Position numbers and translations under genes: made by a program. From positions 992,001-1,056,000 of the forward strand of contig NZ_CP049801.1 of assembly GCF_011578045.1 (NCBI RefSeq): 64,000 nucleotides of DNA, in the 5' to 3' direction. Origin of the DNA: Acinetobacter shaoyimingii. Lineage in GTDB: Bacteria > Pseudomonadota > Gammaproteobacteria > Pseudomonadales > Moraxellaceae. The notes below the pieces were generated by a model. That model was given only the letters and a program-made list of their open reading frames with translations, did not search any database and was not told the origin of the DNA. Shown piece after piece: positions 9,802 through 18,400 of the stretch. Positions within the stretch are counted from its first letter, which is position 1. The number at the start of each line of letters is the position of its first letter.

Positions 9802-10980
9802 TTAAACCCTAGCAGGGATCAAATCTGGCACCAGTTTTGTCAACGTTAAGCGCTGTTTTCCTGCAGTCGCTCCCAACAGAACAAAACCACGCAAGGTGTT
9901 TTCACTGTCTGTTGCTTTAGCAATCATGCCATCATCAAATTCTTCTGTTTCCCATGTGACATCTACGCCAAGTGGAGCAGGGAGTACAGTCAATGGTGCA
10001 GCAGGTGTTTTAACAGCAACAGGCATTGCTGGGTAATGTACAGGTGTGGTCTGACCCGCAAGTGTTTTAGCCAATGCACGTGCTTGCTGCATCAATGGCA
10101 TCACGTAAGGCAGGAGCGTACCATTCACTTCAGCGCAGTCACCAATGGCATAAATGTCTTCTTTGCTGGTTTCAAGCAGGGTATTGGTAATCACACCACG
10201 GCTGGTATTGATATCAGCAGCTTTTGCTAAAGAAATATTGGGTTGTAATCCAATGGCTGACAATACCACGTCAGCAACTAAATTTTGACCATTGGCTAAA
10301 GTGACCACATAACCTTTTTCAGGATGTTTAGAAACTTTTTCAACCGTTGTGCTCAGAACAAATTGAATGCCAGTTTCTTCGAGATTTTGCTGGAATGCTC
10401 CGGCAACATGAGCAGGAAGCAAACGACCCAAAGGTTGTGGTGCTAAATCAATCACAGTGGCTTTGTGACCTGTATTTTGTAAGTCATTGGCAAACTCACA
10501 ACCAATTAGGCCAGCACCTAAAATCACGACACGTTTATCAGAACACTGATCTAAATTTTCACGGAATTTACGGTAATCTACCAGTGAATTCACCACTAAA
10601 ATATCATCACTGCCATCACCGGCAATGGCCAAACGAATCGGATTTGCACCCACGGCCAAAATCAATTTTGAGTAAGCTTGAGTTGTGGTTTGTCCTTCAT
10701 GCTCAAGGGTCAACTCATGCGCTTGATGATCAATTGATTTTACCCAAGTATGTGTGAGAATTTGCATATTGAGTTGAGTGGCCATTTTAGTGGCATCACC
10801 CAATGCAATTTGATCTGGAACTTTATTGCCCACTAACGCATTTGAAAGTGTTGGTTTCGCATAGTTTGCAGCGTCATCCGCACTAATCATGACTAGGGGC
10901 TGTTCTGGGTTTAATTTGCGAAATTCTCTCGCCAATGTATAACCTGCCATTCCCGAACCAATAATGACGATAGGTTGCAT
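9802..10980 (-). CDS. rubB: Rubredoxin-NAD(+) reductase
   Basis: The 392-residue flavoprotein passes electrons from NADH to rubredoxin RubA, which feeds the AlkM-type alkane hydroxylase. It has two Rossmann folds: IVIIGSGMAGYTLAREF at the N-terminus for FAD and VVILGAGLIGCEFANDL in the middle for NAD(P)H, then DIYAIGDCAEVNG, the FAD ribityl-binding motif. The open frame extends to a TTG at 10992, but the ATG at 10980 is preceded by GGAGTGTTAT and is the better start. A probable intrinsic terminator separates it from rubA upstream, so rubB may be read at a lower level than rubA or from its own promoter. Confidence 0.94.
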   Translation of the reverse strand: MQPIVIIGSGMAGYTLAREFRKLNPEQPLVMISADDAANYAKPTLSNALVGNKVPDQIALGDATKMATQLNMQILTHTWVKSIDHQAHELTLEHEGQTTTQAYSKLILAVGANPIRLAIAGDGSDDILVVNSLVDYRKFRENLDQCSDKRVVILGAGLIGCEFANDLQNTGHKATVIDLAPQPLGRLLPAHVAGAFQQNLEETGIQFVLSTTVEKVSKHPEKGYVVTLANGQNLVADVVLSAIGLQPNISLAKAADINTSRGVITNTLLETSKEDIYAIGDCAEVNGTLLPYVMPLMQQARALAKTLAGQTTPVHYPAMPVAVKTPAAPLTVLPAPLGVDVTWETEEFDDGMIAKATDSENTLRGFVLLGATAGKQRLTLTKLVPDLIPARV

Positions 10981-11285
10981 ATAACACTCCAAATAAATTT
11001 ACAAATTCATCTAATCTAAGGGCTAAAGGGCTTGAAATCCTGATTTTCTATTTCATTACTCAATTGAATTGGGATTAAAACCCAAGACATTGAACAAAGA
11101 AATTTAAGAATTAAATCAATCGATTTTTATTAAACTTTTACCGTGTATCACTTTAGCATGTAAAAAACGAAAGATATTGAATGGCATTGTTTGTCATGAA
11201 AGCATGGTCTAAAAATCAAACCAATACATGATTTAAAACAAAAATGCATAAAAAAGACCATGAAAACATGGTCTTTAATATCAAT
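10981..11285. other. rubA-rubB intergenic region
   Basis: About 305 bp of AT-rich sequence without an open frame of its own. It contains the hairpin terminator after rubA (11253-11276) and a partial second copy of its core, catgaaagcatggtct, near 11197-11212. No convincing -35/-10 pair was identified, although a secondary promoter for rubB would be expected here if the terminator is efficient. Confidence 0.6.
11248..11276 (-). terminator. Intrinsic terminator or attenuator directly after rubA
   Basis: Perfect arms AAAGACCATG (11253-11262) and CATGGTCTTT (11267-11276) with loop AAAA. Read on the minus strand it ends in TTTTTTAT, ten bases beyond the rubA stop, so it would stop or weaken transcription from rubA into rubB. 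Confidence 0.82.
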
Positions 11286-11450
11286 TTAGATTTCCACCAT
11301 TTCAAAATCAGCTTTTGAAACGCCGCAATCAGGGCAGGTCCAGTCATCTGGGATATCTTCCCATTTTGTACCAGGGGTAATACCGTCTTGAGGCCAACCT
11401 TGTGCCTCATCATAAATCCAACCGCATACGATGCATTGATATTTTTTCAT
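11286..11450 (-). CDS. rubA: Rubredoxin
   Basis: A 54-residue protein with the two iron-binding Cys pairs of rubredoxin: CIVC at residues 6-9 and CPDC at 39-42, each followed by Gly (CGWIYD and CGVSKADF), plus the aromatic core residues Y4, W11, Y13 and W30/W37. The Fe(Cys)4 centre carries single electrons from rubredoxin reductase (RubB) to the membrane alkane hydroxylase. The start ATG at 11450 is preceded by GGAG (complement of 11457-11460). The length is exactly that of a single-domain rubredoxin. It is the first gene of the rubA-rubB-estB-oxyR cluster. Confidence 0.96.
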   Translation of the reverse strand: MKKYQCIVCGWIYDEAQGWPQDGITPGTKWEDIPDDWTCPDCGVSKADFEMVEI

Positions 11451-11999
11451 CTAATTCTCCAAAACTAACCGTGAAAAGTACTGGCTAGTAAATAAACACC
11501 GCTTGTACCTGACTCAATTGATATGACTTTAAACGTCGTACATATAAATGCAAATTTTTACGCAGTTCTATAACGAAAGTAAAGTAAATAACGGAGTTTA
11601 AACTACTAAACTTCAAGCAGAATGGCAGAGAAGGACAAAACACGTGCGCTTTAGGCGAATTGTCGACCTAAAAAGATATGACTTTTTAGCCATATTACGC
11701 ATCGAATAGTGAGTTAAGAGCTTAAATCGTATTCATTTTTAAGAAGATGATGCACAGGCGTGATCCTTGAATTTAAGTGACTCATGCGTATAAAGAAAGA
11801 AATAAGGCAGACAAAAATGATGCAGAAATAATTCAAAATTATATTTAATGAACAGCATAACTTCCATTTATTTTAAAAATGCATTGATATAAAACAATAC
11901 GTTATGAAATTTCACTGCAACTTAAAAAGACAATCATCTATATTTTTTGCTTAAAAATCGTTAAAATGATGCTATTCCTTTTCTTATTTCATTTCTCCC
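11451..11999. other. Divergent intergenic region between rubA and apt
   Basis: About 550 bp with no credible coding frame. It must hold the rubA promoter (none could be fixed) and the apt promoter near its right end. An 8-bp inverted repeat CTAAAAAG / CTTTTTAG lies at 11668-11675 and 11682-11689 with a six-base loop. A short GC-richer patch occurs around 11620-11670. Nothing else was recognised. Confidence 0.6.
11947..11975 (+). promoter_or_regulatory. Sigma-70-type promoter of apt
   Basis: TTGCTT at 11947-11952 and TGCTAT at 11970-11975 with an exact 17-bp spacer. Transcription would begin about 15-18 bases before the apt ATG at 12000, giving a very short leader without a Shine-Dalgarno sequence. 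Confidence 0.6.
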
Positions 12000-12557
12000 A
12001 TGAAAAACTCGTCTACAGCTTTGTGGTCTCACATTCGTACGGTCCAAGATTTCCCAAAACCTGGTATTTGTTTCTTCGACTTGACACCATTATTTATGAG
12101 TAACATTGGTCCTTTAACCGATGCACTTATTGAAAGTATTCCAACTGAAAAGTTGGCTGAAGTGGAAAGTTTTGTCGCTGTTGAAGCACGAGGTTTTGTT
12201 TTAGCAAGTCTTTTGGCACAGCGTACTGGCAAAGGACTGTTATTGGTTCGTAAGGCAGGGAAATTACCGCCACCAGTGGTTGGAGTAGGTTATAGCTTAG
12301 AATATGGCATGGACCGTTTGGAAATGTCTGCAAATATTCAACCGCAAAAAGTGATTATTGTGGACGATGTACTGGCTACAGGGGGTACATTAAAAGCAGT
12401 CAATCAATTGATGAGTAAATGCCAACATACAGTTTTAGGCGCAAGTATTTTCCTTGATCTTCCAGATTTACATGCTGACTTGGGTATGGATATTTGGTCT
12501 GTTTTAGATGATAAATCAATGCCTCAAGTTGAAGTTGCTGAAGTTGAATCTGTCTAA
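12000..12557 (+). CDS. apt: Adenine phosphoribosyltransferase
   Basis: Apt salvages adenine by joining it to PRPP to make AMP. The 185-residue protein has the type I phosphoribosyltransferase PRPP loop VIIVDDVLATGGTLKA (about residues 117-132), preceded by the family segment FVAVEARGFVLASLLA. N-terminal IRTVQDFPKPGICFFDLTPL is the Apt-specific hood region. It is monocistronic with its own promoter and terminator. No Shine-Dalgarno is visible upstream of the ATG, so initiation is probably near-leaderless. Confidence 0.96.
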   Translation: MKNSSTALWSHIRTVQDFPKPGICFFDLTPLFMSNIGPLTDALIESIPTEKLAEVESFVAVEARGFVLASLLAQRTGKGLLLVRKAGKLPPPVVGVGYSLEYGMDRLEMSANIQPQKVIIVDDVLATGGTLKAVNQLMSKCQHTVLGASIFLDLPDLHADLGMDIWSVLDDKSMPQVEVAEVESV

Positions 12558-12583
12558 TTAAATGGTTCAATCATTCAATATTT

Positions 12584-12612
12584 AAAAGCCTTATTTCGAT
12601 AAGGCTTTTTTA
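12584..12612. terminator. Bidirectional terminator between apt and the YqiA-like gene
   Basis: Stem AAAAGCCTTAT (12584-12594) and ATAAGGCTTTT (12599-12609) around a stable TTCG tetraloop, with T- and A-runs on both sides. It overlaps the stop codon region of the convergent minus-strand gene. Confidence 0.92.
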
Positions 12613-13116
12613 ATGCTCAATAAAATACTGTTCAATTTGCTGAATCCATTTATTCATATTTTCAGGTTGGGCTAAGCGATGATGCCCACCATCGACAGCT
12701 TCGACTTGCATAAATGACTCTAAACGATCTGCAGTGATGTGCATATCTAAAATCTCATCGCCCAACTCGATATAAGCAAACTGCGGAATATCGTGATTTA
12801 ACTCATCATCCATAATTTCTGGATAATCTTCACGAAAATTGGGTGCGAGGCTTGGATTTGCAACAACAGCGGGTAACTGAAACTGTTTCGACATTTTTAA
12901 TGCCCAATAGCCACCTAAACTGTGTCCGACCAGAATTTCAGGTTTCATTTTTTCGATGATGTCCTGATAAAATGTTTCGACCGTTTCATAATTTAAATTA
13001 CGGTAATCCACATCGATACAAAACTTATTTTTTGAATCAATGGCATGAAATTTTGTTGATTCACGTGATGAATCAAGTCCATGTATAAATAAGATTTTTG
13101 TGTTATTTGTCATCAT
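12610..13116 (-). CDS. YqiA/YcfP family (UPF0227) alpha/beta-hydrolase esterase
   Basis: This 168-residue small alpha/beta hydrolase follows the YqiA pattern: ILFIHGLDSS at the N-terminus (E. coli YqiA has a similar LYLHGFNSS), nucleophile elbow GHSLGGYWA, then LPAVVANPSLAPN, the acid-bearing GDEILD, and GGHHRLAQPE supplying the catalytic His. YqiA shows esterase activity on short acyl esters; its physiological substrate is unknown. The frame is open from a GTG at 13134, but ATGs at 13116 and 13113 follow a GAAAG stretch and are preferred. It is convergent with apt and isolated from other minus-strand genes. Confidence 0.85.
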   Translation of the reverse strand: MMTNNTKILFIHGLDSSRESTKFHAIDSKNKFCIDVDYRNLNYETVETFYQDIIEKMKPEILVGHSLGGYWALKMSKQFQLPAVVANPSLAPNFREDYPEIMDDELNHDIPQFAYIELGDEILDMHITADRLESFMQVEAVDGGHHRLAQPENMNKWIQQIEQYFIEH

Positions 13117-13823
13117 TGTAATATCTTTCGTCACGTCTATTCATGTCAAATTGTGGCAATTATTTATCAAGTACTTTTAGTTTACTTTTCCATTTTTATT
13201 GTATGTTTTTTAGCGCATCTGTGAACTTAGCATTTGGTCTAAGCATGTTTATTTCGAAATCTTAAAAAAGTCTGGTTGTGATGTTTTTGTGCTCATTTTT
13301 TAAGTTTAGATCACCAAGTATAGCTTGGTGAGCGAAATATAGGATTGTGCATCAGGCTTAAGTCTAGGTTTTGTTGGTATTTTAGCTAAGAGTGTATTGT
13401 GATATAGGCTAGAACAACACAAAAAGGTTGTAATAGATGCTGTGAAATTCAGATTTGTTCAGCGTGCAAAATATTTGATGTAATTCACTACATGAACCAC
13501 AAGAAATATGGATGTATCTATTTACATTACACATAGATTACTCAGATTACTTGGATACAACGCTCTCGAGGGTGGTATGTACTTGTGAATGACTCAATCC
13601 ATAGATGTGTATGAATGCGTTTAATAATATCTGACATCATATATATGTGGGTTAAATGTCGAATCATGTTCAGCAAGACTCACTCAATTCTTGAAATACG
13701 AATGGATAAAAATGTATTGAAATCTTGAATTTAATAAATTTGCGGTGACGAGTACTGCGTTTTGGCTTGTAAATCTGCTATGCTATGCAACTTCCGTTTT
13801 TTTCATACATATTCGAGGCAGAA
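13117..13823. other. Long non-coding region upstream of lysS
   Basis: About 700 bp without a plausible gene. It contains a perfect 8-bp inverted repeat TCACCAAG / CTTGGTGA (13311-13318, 13324-13331; loop TATAG) not followed by a T-run. Close to lysS, TATGCT at 13779-13784 resembles a -10 box without a good -35. The length is unusual for this gene-dense genome, and an unannotated small RNA is possible but not demonstrated. Confidence 0.55.
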
Positions 13824-15353
13824 ATGACGCAAAATAACGCTCAATCGACTTCAGAACCCGCTATTTCCGAAAACGATTTAATTGCACAGCGTCATGCCAA
13901 GTTAAAGCATATTGAACAGCATGCTCAAGAAAAGGGTGTAAGCCCTTGGCCAAACACGTTTAAACGTGAGCACTACGCACAAGATTTACAAGAACAATTT
14001 GCAGATCAATCTAAAGAAGAGATTGAAGCTGGCGAAAAAACGTATGTGTCTGTTGCTGGTCGTGTCATGTTGAACCGTGGTTCATTCATTGTGATCCAAG
14101 ACATGACAGGCCGTATTCAGCTTTATGTACCGCGTAAAGAATTGGCTGAAGATGATTTAAACACCATCAAGAGTCTAGACCTTGGCGATATTATCGCGAT
14201 TAAAGGTTATATCAGTCGTTCAGGTAAAGGTGATCTTTATGTTCATATCGAACATTTTGAATTACTGACTAAATCACTTCGTCCGCTTCCTGATAAATTC
14301 CACGGTCTTACAGATACTGAAGCAAAATACCGCAAACGTTATTTAGATCTTATCGTCAACGAAGAAACGCGTAAAACGTTTGAGATTCGTGCAAAAGTGG
14401 TTTCAGGTATTCGTAACTACTTGACCAATGAACGTTATATGGAAGTTGAAACACCAATGATGCATATCATCCCTGGTGGTGCTTCAGCGCGTCCATTTGA
14501 AACGCATCATAATGCTTTAGATATGCCATTGTTCTTACGTATTGCACCTGAGCTTTACTTAAAACGTTTGGTGGTCGGTGGTTTTGAACGTGTCTTTGAA
14601 ATTAACCGTAACTTCCGTAACGAAGGTGTATCTACACGTCATAACCCAGAATTCACCATGATCGAATTCTACCAAGCCTATGCAGATTACAAAGACCTCA
14701 TGGCTTTGACTGAAAGCATGCTTGAAAAATTAGCGATCGATATTTTAGGTTCAACTGACGTTCCTTATGGCGATGAAGTATATAGCTTCAAAGGTCCATT
14801 TAAGAAAATCTCAATGTTCGATGCCATTCTTGAACATAATCCGCAATTCACACCTGAAAATGTCGGTGACCGTGAATTCCTAGCGACATTTGTTGAAGAA
14901 GAGTTGAAAGAGAAAGTTAAACCTGGTTTTGGTCTAGGCAAACTTCAAACGATTGTATTTGAAGAAACTGTTGAAACTCAACTTCGTCAACCGACCTTTA
15001 TTACAGAATACCCAGCGGAAACATCACCACTTGCACGTCGTAATGATGACAATCCTCATATTACTGACCGTTTTGAATTCTTCATTGGTGGTCGTGAGTT
15101 GGCAAATGGTTTCTCAGAATTAAATGATCCAATTGACCAAGCTGAACGTTTCCAAGCTCAAGTTGCTGAAAAAGATGCTGGTGATGATGAAGCAATGCAT
15201 TTTGATGCTGACTTTATTGAAGCACTTGAATATGGTTTACCTCCGACAGCAGGTGAAGGGATTGGTATTGACCGTCTTGTGATGTTATTTGCCAATGCGC
15301 CAAGTATTCGTGATGTGATTTTATTCCCGCATATGCGTCGTAAAGATCATTGA
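13824..15353 (+). CDS. lysS: Lysyl-tRNA synthetase, class II
   Basis: LysS charges tRNA-Lys with lysine. The 509-residue protein has an N-terminal OB-fold anticodon-binding domain ([20 protein letters not shown] onward) and a class IIb catalytic domain. Motif 2 is in [18 protein letters not shown] and motif 3 is [13 protein letters not shown] near the C-terminus. The open frame starts at 13785, but the ATG at 13824 follows GAGGCAGAA and gives the usual length; a possible -10 box at 13779-13784 would put the transcription start inside the longer frame, which argues against it. A strong terminator follows. Confidence 0.97.
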   Translation: MTQNNAQSTSEPAISENDLIAQRHAKLKHIEQHAQEKGVSPWPNTFKREHYAQDLQEQFADQSKEEIEAGEKTYVSVAGRVMLNRGSFIVIQDMTGRIQLYVPRKELAEDDLNTIKSLDLGDIIAIKGYISRSGKGDLYVHIEHFELLTKSLRPLPDKFHGLTDTEAKYRKRYLDLIVNEETRKTFEIRAKVVSGIRNYLTNERYMEVETPMMHIIPGGASARPFETHHNALDMPLFLRIAPELYLKRLVVGGFERVFEINRNFRNEGVSTRHNPEFTMIEFYQAYADYKDLMALTESMLEKLAIDILGSTDVPYGDEVYSFKGPFKKISMFDAILEHNPQFTPENVGDREFLATFVEEELKEKVKPGFGLGKLQTIVFEETVETQLRQPTFITEYPAETSPLARRNDDNPHITDRFEFFIGGRELANGFSELNDPIDQAERFQAQVAEKDAGDDEAMHFDADFIEALEYGLPPTAGEGIGIDRLVMLFANAPSIRDVILFPHMRRKDH

Positions 15354-15387
15354 TCGGTATTGAAGTTTGATTAGTTGAATTTATTGT

Positions 15388-15418
15388 AAAAAAGCCACTC
15401 ATAGGAGTGGCTTTTTTT
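15388..15418 (+). terminator. Intrinsic terminator after lysS
   Basis: Stem AAAAAGCCACTC / GAGTGGCTTTTT with tetraloop ATAG, ending in seven T. Confidence 0.93.
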
Positions 15419-15702
15419 GATCAAAACATATGTGATGTTATGCATTTATGCAGTCAATGTACTGAGTTTAGTTGATAAAATACTGAGTTTAGCTGGTAAA
15501 AAAAGAATTTAAACGATCAATTATGAAATAGGGTATATCCATTTTATGCGTGAGCATAGCGTTTTTATAATAGAATAATAGTGGTGAATAAATCATACAA
15601 TAATTACAAAATGCATACAAAGTCACAACTTATTAAACGTATATATCGAGCTATAAGGGACTTAATTTTAACCATTACTCAATATATAAGATCTCAAAGC
15701 AT
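15419..15702. other. Intergenic region upstream of the Wzi-like gene, with a 21-bp direct repeat
   Basis: A tandem direct repeat lies at 15460-15480 and 15481-15501, with the core tactgagtttag shared exactly and two substitutions in the rest (ttgataaaa versus ctggtaaaa). The remainder is AT-rich with no gene. The promoter of the downstream outer-membrane protein must be here, but no box pair stands out. Confidence 0.75.
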
Positions 15703-17157
15703 ATGCTTTTTCCTAAAAAAACAACTCAAAAATTTTTAATGACAGCTCTCTGTTCGGCTTTGTCATTACCTTTATTTGCACAAGGTTTAGTACTCAATGA
15801 CGAAAATCTTCGCACTGATCTAAACTGGTTAAATCAACAAGGGGTGATTCAAATTAGTACCTCCACTTGGCCTATGAGTGGGGATGAAATTCAGCGTGCA
15901 CTCATCAATGCACAAGTTCAGAATCGTACGCAACAGAAAGTGATTGATTCGATTAAAGATGCCTTAGAACGTCAAAATCAAACTGCAAAATTGGGTTTAT
16001 TTGCTGAAAGTGATGACAAAAATTTACCACAAAATTTTGCTGATTCTCGTAAAGCACAATATGTGGGTAATCTAGAATTCAATGCGGGTGGCACAAATTG
16101 GGATGCCCGATTACGCATTAATGCTGAAGACAAAAAACAAATTGAATCTGATCATGACGTCAATGTTGAAGGTTCTTATTTGGCGGGGAAACTTTGGAAC
16201 CAATGGTTAATTGCGGGTCAAATCCCGACCTATTGGGGTCCTGGTCATGACGGAAGCTTAATTCGAGGAGATGCGAGTCGTCCTGTATATGGGTTTACTG
16301 CTCAGCGTGCAGAACAAAAAGCTTTTGAAACAAAGTGGTTGTCATGGATTGGACCTTGGCAATACCAAGCCTTTGCGGGTCAATTAGATGACTATGCTGC
16401 CATTCCACATACGAAATTATTAGGTCTACGTTTAACGGCTCAACCATTACCGTATTTGGAATTGGGTGCATCACGTTCTATGCAATGGGGTGGTAAAGGG
16501 CGTTCAGAAAGCTTTGATACTTTGTGGAATGCCATCAAAGGCAATGATAACTTTGACAATGGTGACCTCGATAAATCTAACCAGATTGCGGGTTTTGATG
16601 CACGTTTGAATCTGAATCAATGGTTGAATGTTCCGATGAGTGTCTATGGTCAATACGTGGGTGAAGATGAAGCGGGATTGCTGCCTGCCAAGAAAATGTA
16701 TTTGGCTGGTGTAGATTATTCATCCACTGTCAATGATTTACCGTATCAAGTCTATGCTGAATGGGCAGATACCCGAACCAATGGTCATGTCGATGGTATT
16801 TCATATACCCATTACATTTATAAAGATGGCTATTATCAACATGGTTTCCCTTTGGCGCATGCCTTAGGGGGAGATGGTCAAATGGTCTCGGTCGGTGGTG
16901 ATATTCGATTTGATCCAATGAATCGACTCAGTGGTCGCGTGCTTTTTGCGAAAGTGAATCAAAGTAATCGAGTGATCAATCATGCATTTCCATTGGATGA
17001 TGATATTAAAGCACTTGATTTAACGTGGACACATTATGTATCGCCTCGAATTCCACTGAAAATCAATGGCTGGGTTGCAGATTCTGACCGTCGAGGTAAT
17101 GATGGTGGTGCATCGATTGGTGTCGAAATTCCATTAGATAAAGATTTGTTTAAGTAA
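15703..17157 (+). CDS. Wzi-family outer-membrane protein (capsule assembly type)
   Basis: The 484-residue protein begins with a signal peptide (about 1-26, ending LSLPLFA-QG). The body alternates short amphipathic strands rich in aromatic and glycine residues, as in beta-barrels, with recurring pieces such as YVGNLEFNAGG, WIAGQIP-type segments, LGLRLTAQPLPYLELGASRS and SGRVLFAKVNQ. The motif YWGPGHDGSLIRGD and the overall length match the Wzi/capsule-assembly family. In Klebsiella, Wzi is a lectin-like barrel that attaches group 1 capsule to the cell surface. Acinetobacter carries such genes outside the capsule locus, as here, so a direct role in capsule is inference. It is monocistronic with its own terminator. 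Confidence 0.75.
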   Translation: MLFPKKTTQKFLMTALCSALSLPLFAQGLVLNDENLRTDLNWLNQQGVIQISTSTWPMSGDEIQRALINAQVQNRTQQKVIDSIKDALERQNQTAKLGLFAESDDKNLPQNFADSRKAQYVGNLEFNAGGTNWDARLRINAEDKKQIESDHDVNVEGSYLAGKLWNQWLIAGQIPTYWGPGHDGSLIRGDASRPVYGFTAQRAEQKAFETKWLSWIGPWQYQAFAGQLDDYAAIPHTKLLGLRLTAQPLPYLELGASRSMQWGGKGRSESFDTLWNAIKGNDNFDNGDLDKSNQIAGFDARLNLNQWLNVPMSVYGQYVGEDEAGLLPAKKMYLAGVDYSSTVNDLPYQVYAEWADTRTNGHVDGISYTHYIYKDGYYQHGFPLAHALGGDGQMVSVGGDIRFDPMNRLSGRVLFAKVNQSNRVINHAFPLDDDIKALDLTWTHYVSPRIPLKINGWVADSDRRGNDGGASIGVEIPLDKDLFK

Positions 17158-17186
17158 ATTCGATTTAAACTCATCAGATCGATAAA

Positions 17187-17214
17187 AAAGCCCCATCATT
17201 TGATGGGGCTTTCT
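17187..17214. terminator. Bidirectional terminator after the Wzi-like gene
   Basis: Stem AAAGCCCCATCA (17187-17198) and TGATGGGGCTTT (17201-17212), A-run before and T-rich after, between convergent genes. Confidence 0.9.
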
Positions 17215-17243
17215 TATGCAGGATAAATAGGTTTTGTTTTAAC

Positions 17244-17777
17244 TTAGTTCAACGCTGTTTGAATACGAACTTTCATTTCTAAACTAAGCTCTAAAATATA
17301 ATCCTTCATCCATTGATGTTGCAGACCCATCGGATTGGTTTTCAATGCTGTATTTAAAAAATCAAGTTCAGCCTGAGCGAACAATTGAGAGGTGATCATC
17401 TCGGTGACTTGATCTGTGTTGGCATGTAATGGACAGCGCAATAGATAAAAATGTTTTGGATAGTTGTAAAAGGCATAACATAAGTTAAACGCCTTTTGTT
17501 CGCCTTTTAAATTCCATGTGCCAATTTCAGAACTGCGATCTTGATTGCTATGTGTCACGCCAATGAGAAATTCGATCTGTTCATCTAGAACGTTAAGACC
17601 AAACTGCAAACCGAGTTGATCAGCAGTTAAGTCGTGTTGAACAAAAATATTCAATGCAGCGCCATCTTCAGTAAATGGCTCTTGCAAAACTAAAATTTGA
17701 TCTTGCTGATAAATATGACCTGCAAGTTTGGCTTGTTCTAAACGTTGTTGAATGTGTTCAAGTGTTTTGCTGTTCAT
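17244..17777 (-). CDS. Conserved protein of unknown function (177 aa)
   Basis: I do not recognise the family. The 177-residue protein has no signal peptide or membrane segment and looks like a soluble cytoplasmic mixed alpha/beta protein, acidic overall, with an N-terminal helix (TLEHIQQRLEQAKLAG), beta-rich centre (ILVLQEPF, LNIFVQHD, LGLQFGLNVL) and a C-terminal helical part. It lies 29 bp downstream of the GNAT gene on the same strand, so the two are probably co-transcribed. No clear Shine-Dalgarno precedes the ATG, in keeping with translational coupling. Confidence 0.7.
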   Translation of the reverse strand: MNSKTLEHIQQRLEQAKLAGHIYQQDQILVLQEPFTEDGAALNIFVQHDLTADQLGLQFGLNVLDEQIEFLIGVTHSNQDRSSEIGTWNLKGEQKAFNLCYAFYNYPKHFYLLRCPLHANTDQVTEMITSQLFAQAELDFLNTALKTNPMGLQHQWMKDYILELSLEMKVRIQTALN

Positions 17778-17806
17778 AAGGAAAAAAACAAGGCGTATAG
17801 AAAAAG

Positions 17807-18253
17807 TTAATGTAGAGCTTTTTTATACTGGATAAAACCTGTTTTGCTCGCAATTCGATCATAAAGTAACTGAGCTGTATGATTGCTGTCATGTGTCAGC
17901 CAATAAACACGGTCAAATTTGCCTGTACAGACTGCATAACTATGCTCGATTAAACGACGAGCCAGCCCTTGATTTCTATAATCATTATGGATAAATAAAT
18001 CTTGCAGATAGCAATAGGGCAAAGTTGTCCATGTGCTGTCATGAGAGATTAAATGAACAAATCCAACCACTTGATCGTCAACTTGAATGGCATAACCAAA
18101 CATATTTGTATGATTATTATCCAATAGTCGCTCCCAAGTCAGTTTTGTTTGCTGTTCAGATAATGCAGTTTGATAAAAAGTCAGGTAACCTTGCCACAGC
18201 GAAAGCCACGCCGAATATGTGCATTCGGTGAGCGATATAATCTTTATAGTCAA
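17807..18253 (-). CDS. GNAT family N-acetyltransferase
   Basis: A 148-residue GNAT-fold protein. The acetyl-CoA pyrophosphate-binding motif A reads LFIHNDYRNQGLARRLIEH (Q/RxxGxG/A type), preceded by a beta-strand VVGFVHLISH and followed by the C-terminal strand and helix with LYDRIASKTGFIQYKKAL, typical of the family's final YxxxGF element. The start is a TTG at 18253, preceded by a good AGGAG (GGAGAACAAG before TTG); no upstream ATG exists. The acceptor substrate cannot be deduced. It is the first gene of a two-gene unit with the unknown protein at 17244-17777, divergent from cysD. Confidence 0.88.
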   Translation of the reverse strand: MTIKIISLTECTYSAWLSLWQGYLTFYQTALSEQQTKLTWERLLDNNHTNMFGYAIQVDDQVVGFVHLISHDSTWTTLPYCYLQDLFIHNDYRNQGLARRLIEHSYAVCTGKFDRVYWLTHDSNHTAQLLYDRIASKTGFIQYKKALH

Positions 18254-18400
18254 CTTGTTCTCCTATTCCAGTTTTTGTTTATGATATTTTTATATATTAA
18301 TATGAAAAAACAAGCAAAAGGAAGGAAGTCTAAATCACTATAATGAATATAAATTTTCAAAAGTGTCATAAGTACACGTTTTTCTAAGCTGGTGTTCTCC

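Noticed and set aside
11216..11413. 65-codon minus-strand frame overlapping rubA
   Set aside because: It is an out-of-frame shadow; the correct frame gives a perfect rubredoxin of 54 residues.
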